A DNA stretch of 25,236 nt from an uncultured Rikenella sp. (lineage in GTDB: Bacteria; Bacteroidota; Bacteroidia; Bacteroidales; Rikenellaceae), in the NCBI RefSeq assembly GCF_910577125.1, contig NZ_CAJTMN010000025.1:1-25236 (forward strand), read 5' to 3'. Positions 1 through 6,583 of this stretch are shown one piece after another. Positions within the stretch are counted from its first letter, which is position 1. The number at the start of each line of letters is the position of its first letter. Both the position numbers and the translations under genes were made by a program. The notes below the pieces were generated by a model, which was not told where the DNA came from, did no database searches, and saw only the letters and a program-made list of their open reading frames with translations.

Positions 1-25
1 CAATTGTGAGTGCGACACGCCCCGT

Positions 26-211
26 TTATTCCGAGAGGCAACGCAACTGAAAACCACCGGCACGGTCATAAGGATTGCTGGGCTGAACCGCATCCTTCAC
101 GAAACGCAAATAGACGCCGTTCGCCCCATTGGCCGAAGCAGACCATACTGTGCCCTCGTCGCCGACGCCGAGTAGCACGCCCGAGGGATAGCAGCGGTAG
201 CCCGGGGCGGA
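26..211 (-). repeat. Start-less FISUMP-type C-terminal cassette 1
   Basis: On the minus strand this encodes 61 residues from SAPGYR to GGFQLRCLSE followed by TAA. The order of motifs (APGYR, then VWS, then a short loop, then QPSN, then LRCLSE) matches the last third of a FISUMP (TIGR02145-like, C-type-lectin-like) domain. There is no start codon with the expected upstream half of the domain, so it is a fragment and not a stand-alone gene. The 3' end carries the block shared by all nine cassettes of the window. It belongs to the 62-codon size class. It is divergent from pheT and ends only ~40 bases before the pheT start codon, so it overlaps any pheT promoter. The bases from 25 back to the window edge repeat the flank found after cassettes 4 and 9. 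Confidence 0.75.
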
Positions 212-249
212 CGCACCGAAATATTATAGAAACAAAACAGCGAACACGC

Positions 250-2763
250 ATGAAGATTTCATACAACTGGCTGAAGAGCTATCTGGACAGCGGCCTGAGC
301 GCCGAAGAAGCCGCCGGAATACTGACCGCCGCCGGACTCGAGATCGAAGGGATCGAGAAAGTCGAGAGCATCCGCGGCGGCCTGGAAGGCCTCGTCGTAG
401 CCGAAGTGCTGACCTGCACCGACCACCCCGACTCCGACCACCTGCACGTGACCACCGTTTCGACCGGGTCAGATGCTCAACCGCTGCAAGTGGTTTGCGG
501 CGCCCCCAACGTAGCCGCCGGCCAGAAAGTGATCCTCGCCCAAGTGGGCACCACCCTCTACCCCACCGGCGAAGAAGAGGGCTTCAAGATCAAGAAATCG
601 AAAATCCGCGGCATCGAATCCCTCGGGATGCTCTGCGCCGAAGACGAAATCGGCGTGGGAAACGCACACGACGGAATCATCGTGCTCGACCATGCTATTC
701 CCGCCGGGACACCCGCCGCGAAAGTCTACGACATGGAAGCCGACTACGTTTTCGAAGTCGGCCTGACCCCCAACCGGATCGACGCCGCCTCGCACTACGG
801 CGTGGCACGAGACCTCGGCGCCTACCTGACCGCACACGGACAAGCCATCAAGGCATCGCTCGGCGACATCTCCGCCTTCCGCATCGACGACCCGAAAGCC
901 CTGCCCGTGACCGTCACCGTGCAGGACGCCGCAGGCGCCCCCCGCTACTCCGGCGTGACCGTCCGCGGCGTGAAGATCGGCCCCAGTCCGGAGTGGCTGC
1001 AACAACGCCTGCGCGCCATCGGCCTCAATCCGAAAAACAACGTCGTCGACATCACCAACTTCGTGATGTACGAATGCGGCCAGCCCCTGCACGCCTTCGA
1101 CATGGGGAAAGTCGCCGGACACCAGATCATCGTCCGTCGCGCCGCCGAAGGCGAACCCATCGTGACCCTGGACGGCGTGGAACGGAAACTCAGCGCCGAC
1201 GACCTCGTTATCGCAGACCGCGAACGCGCCATGTGCCTCGCCGGCGTCTTCGGCGGCATCGACAGCGGCGTGAGCGACACCACCACCGACATCTTCATCG
1301 AATCCGCCTACTTCGACCCCGTGAGCGTGCGGAAAACCGCCCGGCGACACGGTTTGAGCACCGACGCCTCCTTCCGCTACGAACGCGGTGCCGACCCCGA
1401 CATGGCCCCTTATGCCTTGCGCCGCGCCGCCCTGCTCGTCCGGGAGCTCGCCGGCGGGATCATCGGTTCCGACATCGTAGACATCTATCCGCAACCGATC
1501 CCTCCCTTCGAATTCTCCGTCAATCTGGGACGCATCAACCGGCTGATCGGCGCCGAGATTCCGACCCAGACCGCCCGCGCGATCCTGAGCGGCCTCGAAA
1601 TCGACATCCGGAAAGAGACCCTCTCCGAGAACGGCGACACCATTCTGGAACTCACCGTTCCCGCCTACCGCGTCGACGTGCAGCGCGAAGCCGACATCGC
1701 AGAAGAGATTCTGCGCATCTACGGCTTCAACAACGTGCCCGACCCGCACTACATCAAGAACGTCATCACCACCGGGAATCCGAAAACCCCGGATCGGTTG
1801 GTGAACGCCGCCGCCGACCTGCTCGTCGGACAACGGTGCGTCGAAATCATGAGCAACTCCCTGACCCGCGGCGCCTACTACGAACCCCTGACCTCTTATC
1901 CCGCCACCCATTGCGTGCGGATACTCAACCCGCTGAGCAACGAGCTCAACGTGATGCGTCAGACCCTGCTGTTCAACGCCCTGGAAGCCGTCGCCCTGAA
2001 CGTCAACCGGCGGAACGGCGATTTGCGCCTCTTCGAATTCGGGAACTGCTACTTCTACGACCCCGCCCTGGGTGCGCAAGCCACCGAAGACCCTACGCAA
2101 AAAGGCACCTTGCGTCCCTATCGGGAAGAGTACCGCCTCGCCCTGACCGTGACCGGCTCCGAACGTCAGCCCAACTGGAACGACCCGAAGCCCGGCCCGA
2201 GCGACTTCTTCACCCTCAAGAGCTTGGCCGAACTGTTGTTGCAACGTTTCGGCGTCCAGCTTTACGAAGGGCGTTACGAGATCTTGGAGAGCGACCTCTA
2301 TTCCGAAGCGATCGCATACGTCATCCGCGGGAAAAAGCTCTTCGAGCTCGGGATCGTCTCGCCGAAGCTCAGCCGTGGCCAGTTCGACCTGAAACAGCCC
2401 GTCTACTTCCTGGAGATGAACATCGACCACCTTCAGAAACTCGTCGAGACCGTCCGCGTGCAGGCCGTCGAGCTGTCGAAATACCCCGAAGTGAAGCGGG
2501 ATTTGGCCCTGCTGGTCGACCAATCCGTTACCTTCAGCCAGCTTCGCGACGCCGCCGTCCGGGCCGAGAAGAAACTGCTGAAATCCGTCGGTCTGTTCGA
2601 CGTCTACGAAGGCGACAAGCTGCCTACCGGGAAGAAATCCTACGCCCTGAATTTCGTTCTCGAAGACCCGAGCAAGACCTTGACCGACAACGAAATCGAG
2701 CGGATAATGAGCAATATCTCGTCCGCCCTGACCAAAGCCACAGGCGCCCAGATCCGGGGCTGA
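250..2763 (+). CDS. pheT: Phenylalanine--tRNA ligase beta subunit
   Basis: This is the beta chain of the alpha2beta2 enzyme that charges tRNA-Phe in the cytoplasm. The ATG at 250 gives MKISYNWLKSYL, the usual start of this family, and 837 residues, normal for Bacteroidota. The open frame continues upstream, but there it only reads across cassette 1 on the opposite strand, so the upstream part is rejected. Visible domains are the N-terminal tRNA-binding OB fold (about residues 40-150, with HPDSDHLHV and GAPNVAAGQKV), the B3/B4 editing region (about 210-390), the B5 domain (about 405-480), and the C-terminal FDX-ACB anticodon-binding domain beginning near SKYPEVKRDLALLVD. The pheS partner is not adjacent, and the gene appears to be transcribed alone. 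I see no clear terminator; a repeat-rich region follows. Identification is secure. Confidence 0.97.
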   Translation: MKISYNWLKSYLDSGLSAEEAAGILTAAGLEIEGIEKVESIRGGLEGLVVAEVLTCTDHPDSDHLHVTTVSTGSDAQPLQVVCGAPNVAAGQKVILAQVGTTLYPTGEEEGFKIKKSKIRGIESLGMLCAEDEIGVGNAHDGIIVLDHAIPAGTPAAKVYDMEADYVFEVGLTPNRIDAASHYGVARDLGAYLTAHGQAIKASLGDISAFRIDDPKALPVTVTVQDAAGAPRYSGVTVRGVKIGPSPEWLQQRLRAIGLNPKNNVVDITNFVMYECGQPLHAFDMGKVAGHQIIVRRAAEGEPIVTLDGVERKLSADDLVIADRERAMCLAGVFGGIDSGVSDTTTDIFIESAYFDPVSVRKTARRHGLSTDASFRYERGADPDMAPYALRRAALLVRELAGGIIGSDIVDIYPQPIPPFEFSVNLGRINRLIGAEIPTQTARAILSGLEIDIRKETLSENGDTILELTVPAYRVDVQREADIAEEILRIYGFNNVPDPHYIKNVITTGNPKTPDRLVNAAADLLVGQRCVEIMSNSLTRGAYYEPLTSYPATHCVRILNPLSNELNVMRQTLLFNALEAVALNVNRRNGDLRLFEFGNCYFYDPALGAQATEDPTQKGTLRPYREEYRLALTVTGSERQPNWNDPKPGPSDFFTLKSLAELLLQRFGVQLYEGRYEILESDLYSEAIAYVIRGKKLFELGIVSPKLSRGQFDLKQPVYFLEMNIDHLQKLVETVRVQAVELSKYPEVKRDLALLVDQSVTFSQLRDAAVRAEKKLLKSVGLFDVYEGDKLPTGKKSYALNFVLEDPSKTLTDNEIERIMSNISSALTKATGAQIRG

Positions 2764-2971
2764 TCTTCAGTTCCCATACATTGGTATAGACACGGCGCAC
2801 GGACAGAGAACGGAGCGAAGAGCTGGGCTAACACGGCCATTTGCCCACCGCAGGCACACGGCCAAAGAACCGTGCGAAGATTTGGGTAGAGGCTGCCGCA
2901 GCGAAACGTAAGTTTCGCCCGTCCACGGGACGTGGGGCCTGCGCGGCCCGAGCGCAGTACCCTCAAACCAC
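2764..2971. other. Repeat-rich intergenic linker after pheT
   Basis: There is no gene here. The stretch carries linker pieces that recur elsewhere in the window. The GGCTGCCGCAGCGAAACG stretch near 2891, with the bases that follow, recurs near 24957 and, inverted, near 12960-13010. The end (CAGTACCCTCAAACCA at about 2955-2970) also precedes palindromic elements at 3131 and 24851. Confidence 0.55.
2901..2918 (+). repeat. Small hairpin, GTAA loop
   Basis: GCGAAAC-GTAA-GTTTCGC forms a 7-bp perfect stem with a 4-base loop. Related hairpins occur at 12707-12726, 12987-13003, 24706-24724 and 24957-24974. One has a different but still complementary stem (AGCGATGC/GCATCGCT). Confidence 0.6.
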
Positions 2972-3048
2972 CGCGCGCCGACGCCAAAAGAGGCGATTCA
3001 ACTCTTTCGGCGATAAGCCGAAAGGGAATGAATCGCCCAAGGCGCGCG
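2972..3048 (+). repeat. Palindromic intergenic element, copy 1 (subtype B)
   Basis: The element is bounded by CGCGCGCC and GGCGCGCG. Inside are the arms GGCGATTCA (2992-3000) and TGAATCGCC (3029-3037), and an inner stem CTTTCGGC/GCCGAAAG (3004-3011 with 3017-3024). The same subtype recurs at 24851-24927 with a longer inner stem. It would fold as a long stem-loop in RNA or as a cruciform in DNA. It contains no coding frame that I believe. Confidence 0.8.
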
Positions 3049-3072
3049 GACAAAGCATTAGTCTGACACGGC

Positions 3073-3129
3073 CAATTGGGAGTGCGGCACGCACCGCCCG
3101 CCCGGCGTAAGGGCAGTACCCTCAAACCA
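3073..3129 (+). repeat. 57-bp direct repeat, copy 1
   Basis: By eye this is base-for-base identical to 24792-24848, 21.7 kb away. A third, partial copy (about 33 bases) starts near 15967. Each full copy leads directly into a palindromic element. It contains a small GTGCG-GCA-CGCAC palindrome. Confidence 0.8.
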
Positions 3130-3130
3130 C

Positions 3131-3203
3131 CGCGCGCCACGCCTTAAGAGGGAAATCGTCAAAATGTGCTGGCACATTTTGACAGGATTTCCCGAGGCGC
3201 GCG
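3131..3203 (+). repeat. Palindromic intergenic element, copy 2 (subtype A)
   Basis: The outer arms CGCGCGCC/GGCGCGCG enclose GGAAATC...GATTTCC and an inner perfect stem GTCAAAATGTGC/GCACATTTTGAC (3158-3169 with 3172-3183). It lies in the same orientation as the other six copies. Confidence 0.8.
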
Positions 3204-3307
3204 GATAAAGAACGGTTCGAAGAGTTGGGCTACTCCAACCATTTGCCCGCCGCGGGGCCCCACAGGGGCTTTTACAGGGGTTATCCCTGCCTTATTTGGC
3301 GGGGCCC

Positions 3308-3352
3308 GGCCGGCCGACGCGTTCGCGCCACGGCGGCCGGCCTTTATTATTT
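3308..3352 (+). repeat. GC-rich hairpin module with T-rich tail, copy 1
   Basis: GGCCGGCCG (3308-3316) pairs with CGGCCGGCC (3334-3342) around a loop containing ACGCGTTCGCGCCA, followed by TTTATTATTT. A sister module at 15987-16035 keeps the loop and the tail but has a different, still complementary, stem. It resembles an intrinsic terminator, but no gene on this strand ends just before it. Confidence 0.6.
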
Positions 3353-3361
3353 CCAACCCAC

Positions 3362-3436
3362 CGCGCGCCACGCCTTAAGAGGGAAATCTTGTCAAAATGC
3401 ACTCGTGCGTTTTGACAAGATTTCCCAAGGCGCGCG
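3362..3436 (+). repeat. Palindromic intergenic element, copy 3 (subtype A)
   Basis: CGCGCGCC/GGCGCGCG arms enclose a near-perfect 20-bp stem: GGAAATCTTGTCAAAATGCA pairs with TGCGTTTTGACAAGATTTCC, with a single G-T wobble. It is the longest continuous pairing of the seven copies. Confidence 0.8.
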
Positions 3437-3798
3437 AACGAAGAACGGGGCGCGAAAAAAAGTGGCGGAGCGAAAGCGGAGCCGCAGTGAGGCGGACACG
3501 GGGCGGAGCACTGGACTGTTCTTTGGGCTGGCTTTGGGCCGAGAGCGAATAGCGCGATTCCTCTCGGAATCGCCGTCCTCGGCAAGGGCGACGCATTAGC
3601 GGCGCGAAGGGGGCACGCTGAGGACGAACTTGCAAGATTTAAGTGGTGAATGGGCTGAGTTCTTGCGGTTCGCAGAGCCGCGCGGGCCGGAGCCACCCCC
3701 GGCGTAGGGCCGCAACTTCGCGGTGCTCGTTTGGCCCCCGCTGGCGCCGGCCCGCTTTTGGGTTGAGATTGCCATCTTTCAAGTGCTTTTCGCCCCGT
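3437..3798. other. Intergenic stretch with no recognised gene
   Basis: This ~360-base stretch lies between palindromic element 3 and cassette 2. I recognise no protein, tRNA or known RNA in it. Bases 3464-3503 repeat at the window end (25197-25236) with one mismatch. The rest (for example the GC-rich 3650-3760 part) has several short inverted repeats and stays unexplained. Confidence 0.4.
3464..3503 (+). repeat. 40-bp direct repeat, copy 1
   Basis: It begins GGCGGAGCGAAAGCGG and ends GAGGCGGACACGGGG. The second copy at 25197-25236 differs by one base and is cut by the window edge, so the true repeat is probably longer. Confidence 0.75.
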
Positions 3799-3996
3799 TT
3801 ATTCCGAGAGGCAACGCAACTGAAGACCGTGGCCACGGAAGCTTGCGTTGCTGGGATTGAGGGTCGCCACGGAGAAAATCAAGTACATGCCACGGTAGTG
3901 GTCGCCCGAATTGTCGGACGAGGACGACCAGCTATAGCCGTAGGTGCCGACGCCGCCCGGCTCGCCCGAGGTGTAGTAGCGGAAGCCCGGGGCGGG
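3799..3996 (-). repeat. Start-less FISUMP-type C-terminal cassette 2
   Basis: Sixty-five codons run from PAPGFRYYTSG to GHGLQLRCLSE with TAA at the low-coordinate end. It is a 66-codon form whose four extra codons lie in the second loop, between the WSS motif and the L-x-F motif. It lies directly behind cassette 3, separated by 11 bases, in the same orientation. A reading frame can be drawn back into the end of cassette 3, but it would start inside that cassette's conserved 3' block. I do not accept it as a gene start. Confidence 0.75.
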
Positions 3997-4007
3997 GCTG
4001 TTTCCGT

Positions 4008-4205
4008 TTATTCCGAGAGGCAACGCAACTGAAAACTGTAGCCACGGTAGCTCGCATTGCTGGGATTAAGGGCTTGCGAATTGAAATCCAAGTTCACGCC
4101 ACTGGTGTCGTTGAGCGCCGAAGACCAGCTGGAACCGCCGAAGCCGACGCCACCCAATGCGCCTAATTGTCTATAGTAGCCACAGTCGCGAATGCCCGGG
4201 GCGGG
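4008..4205 (-). repeat. Start-less FISUMP-type C-terminal cassette 3
   Basis: Sixty-five codons run from PAPGIRDCGYY to GYSFQLRCLSE. It is a 66-codon form with the extra four codons in the first loop, as in cassettes 4 and 9. It is the upstream member of a tandem pair. Its 5' edge lies about 75 bases from the predicted rpsA promoter and points away from rpsA. It has no start codon and no internal stop. Confidence 0.75.
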
Positions 4206-4281
4206 GACATCTCCCACACAGGCACCACCCCCCCGCCAACAATCAGCCCCCAGAGCCATTAGGAATAACTGAAAATATTCG

Positions 4282-4289
4282 TATCTTTG
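4282..4289 (+). promoter_or_regulatory. rpsA -7 promoter box (TATCTTTG)
   Basis: TATCTTTG matches the Bacteroidota -7 consensus TAnnTTTG. Transcription would start near 4296, leaving a leader of about 85 bases. I see no good -33 TTTG partner. Confidence 0.6.
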
Positions 4290-4290
4290 C

Positions 4291-4334
4291 GACGCCTTTC
4301 GGCCCCCTCCCCGGAGAGGAAACCGAAAGGCGTC
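4291..4334 (+). promoter_or_regulatory. Perfect 12-bp stem-loop in the rpsA leader
   Basis: GACGCCTTTCGG (4291-4302) pairs with CCGAAAGGCGTC (4323-4334) around a ~20-base GC-rich loop. The element starts 2 bases after the -7 box and ends 45 bases before the rpsA ATG. No T-run follows, so it is not a terminator. S1 represses its own mRNA in E. coli, so a structured leader fits autogenous control. That is an inference. Confidence 0.55.
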
Positions 4335-4379
4335 AATACATAAAGTCTAACCCGTTTAGTTTCAAACACAAACAAAACA

Positions 4380-6179
4380 ATGACAAACGCAGAAGAAACC
4401 AAATCCGCGAAAATCTCGAACGCCTCGGTACCCGTGGAATCGTTCAACTGGGACGCCTTCGAAACCGAAGCCGGCCTCTACGGCGGCGCCAGCAAAGAAC
4501 AGATCGCCAAAGAGTACGACCAGACCCTGTCGAACATCCAGACCGGCGAAGTGATGGAAGGTACCGTGACCGCCATCGACAAACGCGAAGTGCTCGTCAA
4601 CATCGGCTTCAAATCCGAAGGCGTGATCTCCAGCAGCGAATTCCGCTACAACCCCGACCTCAAAGTCGGCGACAAAGTGGAAGTCTACGTCGAATCCGCC
4701 GAAGACAAGAAAGGCCAGCTCGCCCTGTCGCACAAAAAAGCACGGCAACTCCGTTCGTGGGATCGCGTCAACGAAGCCCTCGAAAAAGACGAAATCATCA
4801 AGGGCTATATCAAATGCCGCACCAAAGGCGGTATGATCGTCGACGTCTTCGGCATCGAAGCCTTCCTGCCCGGCTCCCAGATCGACGTGAAACCCATTCG
4901 CGATTACGATATCTACGTCGACAAGACCATGGAATTCAAAGTCGTCAAGATCAACCAGGAATTCCGCAACGTCGTCGTATCGCACAAAGCCCTCATCGAA
5001 GCCGAACTCGAACAGCAGAAAAAAGACATCATCGGCAAACTCGAAAAAGGCCAGATCCTCGAAGGTACCGTTAAGAACATCACCTCCTACGGGGTGTTCA
5101 TCGACCTCGGCGGCGTAGACGGGTTGATCCACATCACCGACCTGTCGTGGGGCCGCGTGAATCATCCGGAAGAGATCGTACAACTCGACCAGAAACTCAA
5201 CGTCGTCATCCTCGACTTCGACGACGCCAAAAAACGCATCGCCCTCGGCTTGAAACAGCTCACCCCGCATCCGTGGGACGCCTTGGCCGCAGAGATGAAA
5301 GTCGGCGACAAGGTTAAAGGTAAAGTCGTCGTGATGGCTGACTACGGCGCATTCATCGAGATTGCCCCGGGCGTCGAAGGCCTGATCCACGTCTCCGAAA
5401 TGAGCTGGTCCCAGCACCTGCGCTCCGCCCAAGACTTCATGAAAGTCGGCGACGAAGTCGAAGCAGTCATCCTGACCCTCGACCGCGACGACCACAAAAT
5501 GTCGCTGGGTATCAAACAGCTGACCCCCGACCCGTGGGAAAACATCGAGACCAAATATCCGGTCGGTTCCCGTCATCAGGCACGCGTACGCAACTTCACC
5601 AACTTCGGCGTCTTCGTCGAAATCCAGGAAGGCGTCGACGGCCTGATCCACATCAGCGACCTCAGCTGGACCAAGAAAATCAAACACCCCTCGGAATTCA
5701 CCCAGATCGACTCCATGATCGACGTACAAGTGCTGGAAATCGACAAAGAAAACCGTCGTTTGAGCCTCGGTCACAAACAGTTGGAAGAAAACCCGTGGGA
5801 CGTTTACGAAACCATCTATAAACCCGACACCATCCACACCGGTACGATCGCCGAAATCAACGACAAAGGCGCCGTAGTCACCTTGAACGAAGGTGGCGAA
5901 GGCTTCGCACCGAGCCGCGGGCTGGTCAAAGCCGACGGGACGACCGCCAAAGCAGGCGAAACCCTGGAATTCCGCGTCCTCGAATTCGGCAAGAACAACC
6001 GGAAGCTGATCCTCTCCCACACCCGCACCTTCGAAGAAGCCAAAGGCAAAGAAGATGCCGTGAAAGAGGCTTCGACTCAGGAAGCTGTGAAGAAGCTCTC
6101 CTCTTCGATGGAAAAAACCACGCTGGGAGATATCTCGGGACTCGCTGAACTCAAAGCTCAGCTCGAAGGCAAAAACTAA
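4380..6179 (+). CDS. rpsA: 30S ribosomal protein S1
   Basis: S1 brings mRNA to the 30S subunit, which matters most in a phylum that makes little use of Shine-Dalgarno pairing. The 599-residue product has six S1/OB-fold repeats, roughly at residues 52-121, 138-204, 222-290, 307-376, 393-463 and 478-548. The repeats are marked by the recurring pattern G-x-V-x-x-(I/F)-x-(D/E)-x-G-x-x-G-L-I-H-(I/V)-S-(D/E), for example GVDGLIHITDLSWG and GVEGLIHVSEMSW. The first two and the last repeats are more divergent, as is normal. The ATG at 4380 follows an A-rich leader and a clear promoter. The acidic N-terminal ~50 residues and the C-terminal tail ending LEGKN are typical of Bacteroidota S1. It appears to be transcribed alone. 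Confidence 0.96.
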   Translation: MTNAEETKSAKISNASVPVESFNWDAFETEAGLYGGASKEQIAKEYDQTLSNIQTGEVMEGTVTAIDKREVLVNIGFKSEGVISSSEFRYNPDLKVGDKVEVYVESAEDKKGQLALSHKKARQLRSWDRVNEALEKDEIIKGYIKCRTKGGMIVDVFGIEAFLPGSQIDVKPIRDYDIYVDKTMEFKVVKINQEFRNVVVSHKALIEAELEQQKKDIIGKLEKGQILEGTVKNITSYGVFIDLGGVDGLIHITDLSWGRVNHPEEIVQLDQKLNVVILDFDDAKKRIALGLKQLTPHPWDALAAEMKVGDKVKGKVVVMADYGAFIEIAPGVEGLIHVSEMSWSQHLRSAQDFMKVGDEVEAVILTLDRDDHKMSLGIKQLTPDPWENIETKYPVGSRHQARVRNFTNFGVFVEIQEGVDGLIHISDLSWTKKIKHPSEFTQIDSMIDVQVLEIDKENRRLSLGHKQLEENPWDVYETIYKPDTIHTGTIAEINDKGAVVTLNEGGEGFAPSRGLVKADGTTAKAGETLEFRVLEFGKNNRKLILSHTRTFEEAKGKEDAVKEASTQEAVKKLSSSMEKTTLGDISGLAELKAQLEGKN

Positions 6180-6372
6180 TTTCTTATAACCGTTCTTTGT
6201 ACTGTATGGAACCGTACCTTTTCTGAAGAACCGAGCGGCGTTACGCGAGCAGAGACCGCTTGCGGGCTATGCCGAGTTAGCGCGAGGAAGCCTTCGGGCA
6301 AAAGGTACCCAAAAGACTTTTAGTTAGCTACGCTACGCCTTACGCTCCGCAGTCCTCAATCTTCTCAGGTCT
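6180..6372. other. Intergenic stretch after rpsA, no recognised gene
   Basis: I see no coding frame, tRNA or known structural RNA. Short GAGCG/TAGCG-type repeats at 6225-6355 resemble those in the 40-bp repeat at 3464. No convincing terminator lies directly after the rpsA stop codon; the nearest is at 6481. Confidence 0.35.
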
Positions 6373-6451
6373 GTCGGGCTGGATTTTTCGGCGGGCGCAT
6401 ATAATGCGGTGTCTACCCTAATGCGCCCACGCCGGAAAACCACAGCCCGAC
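6373..6451 (+). repeat. Long imperfect inverted repeat upstream of rnz
   Basis: Three stacked helices are visible: GTCGGGCT/AGCCCGAC (6373-6380 with 6444-6451), TTTTCGGC/GCCGGAAAA (6385-6392 with 6431-6439, one bulge), and GGGCGCAT/ATGCGCCC (6393-6400 with 6421-6428), with a ~20-base loop. It differs in sequence from the CGCGCGCC-bounded family. Confidence 0.65.
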
Positions 6452-6480
6452 GAATAGTCCGGGAGTTGGGCCACCGGCAG

Positions 6481-6513
6481 CTTTAGGATGCGTGAGCATC
6501 CTCTAAAGTTTTT
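6481..6513 (+). terminator. Intrinsic terminator-like hairpin between rpsA and rnz
   Basis: CTTTAGGATGC, loop GTGA, GCATCCT, a 2-base bulge, AAAG, then TTTTT (6509-6513). It could end rpsA transcripts about 300 bases after the stop codon or attenuate the rnz leader. The 7-bp AGGATGC/GCATCCT core with its 4-base loop resembles the small hairpins of the other intergenic regions. Confidence 0.5.
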
Positions 6514-6516
6514 CTG

Positions 6517-6540
6517 GTTCTCTTTGTTCACAAAGAGAAC
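6517..6540 (+). repeat. Perfect 10-bp hairpin in the rnz leader
   Basis: GTTCTCTTTG (6517-6526), loop TTCA, CAAAGAGAAC (6531-6540). It lies directly after the terminator-like hairpin and 43 bases before the rnz start. The bases after it (AGTTCCATCCGGT) recur at about 12807 in another repeat region. Confidence 0.6.
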
Positions 6541-6583
6541 AGTTCCATCCGGTAGCCAAAGAATAGTTATAAACAATCGAGTT

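Noticed and set aside
10..249. N-terminal extension of PheT by 80 residues
   Set aside because: The extension is only cassette 1 read in reverse; the family start MKISYNWLK is at 250.
469..2523. Long open frame antisense to pheT, and a second one overlapping in another forward frame
   Set aside because: The sequence is GC-rich with few stops in off-frames; the translations are low-complexity Arg/Gly/Val/Pro-rich and match no family, while pheT is unmistakable.
2972..3436. CRISPR array from the three regularly placed palindromic elements
   Set aside because: The repeats are ~75 bp with long variable palindromes and unequal spacing, and no cas genes are present.
3505..3790. A decayed gene or tRNA in the GC-rich stretch before cassette 2
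   Set aside because: No frame gives a recognisable protein and no cloverleaf could be drawn.
3799..4023. Cassette 2 translated from a start inside the 3' block of cassette 3
   Set aside because: The same alternative frame does not lead into the next cassette at the 7-8 junction, so it is not a general rule of the array.
6180..6583. RNase P RNA, SRP RNA, tmRNA or 6S RNA in the gap after rpsA
   Set aside because: I could not find the conserved cores of any of these; only inverted repeats are visible.
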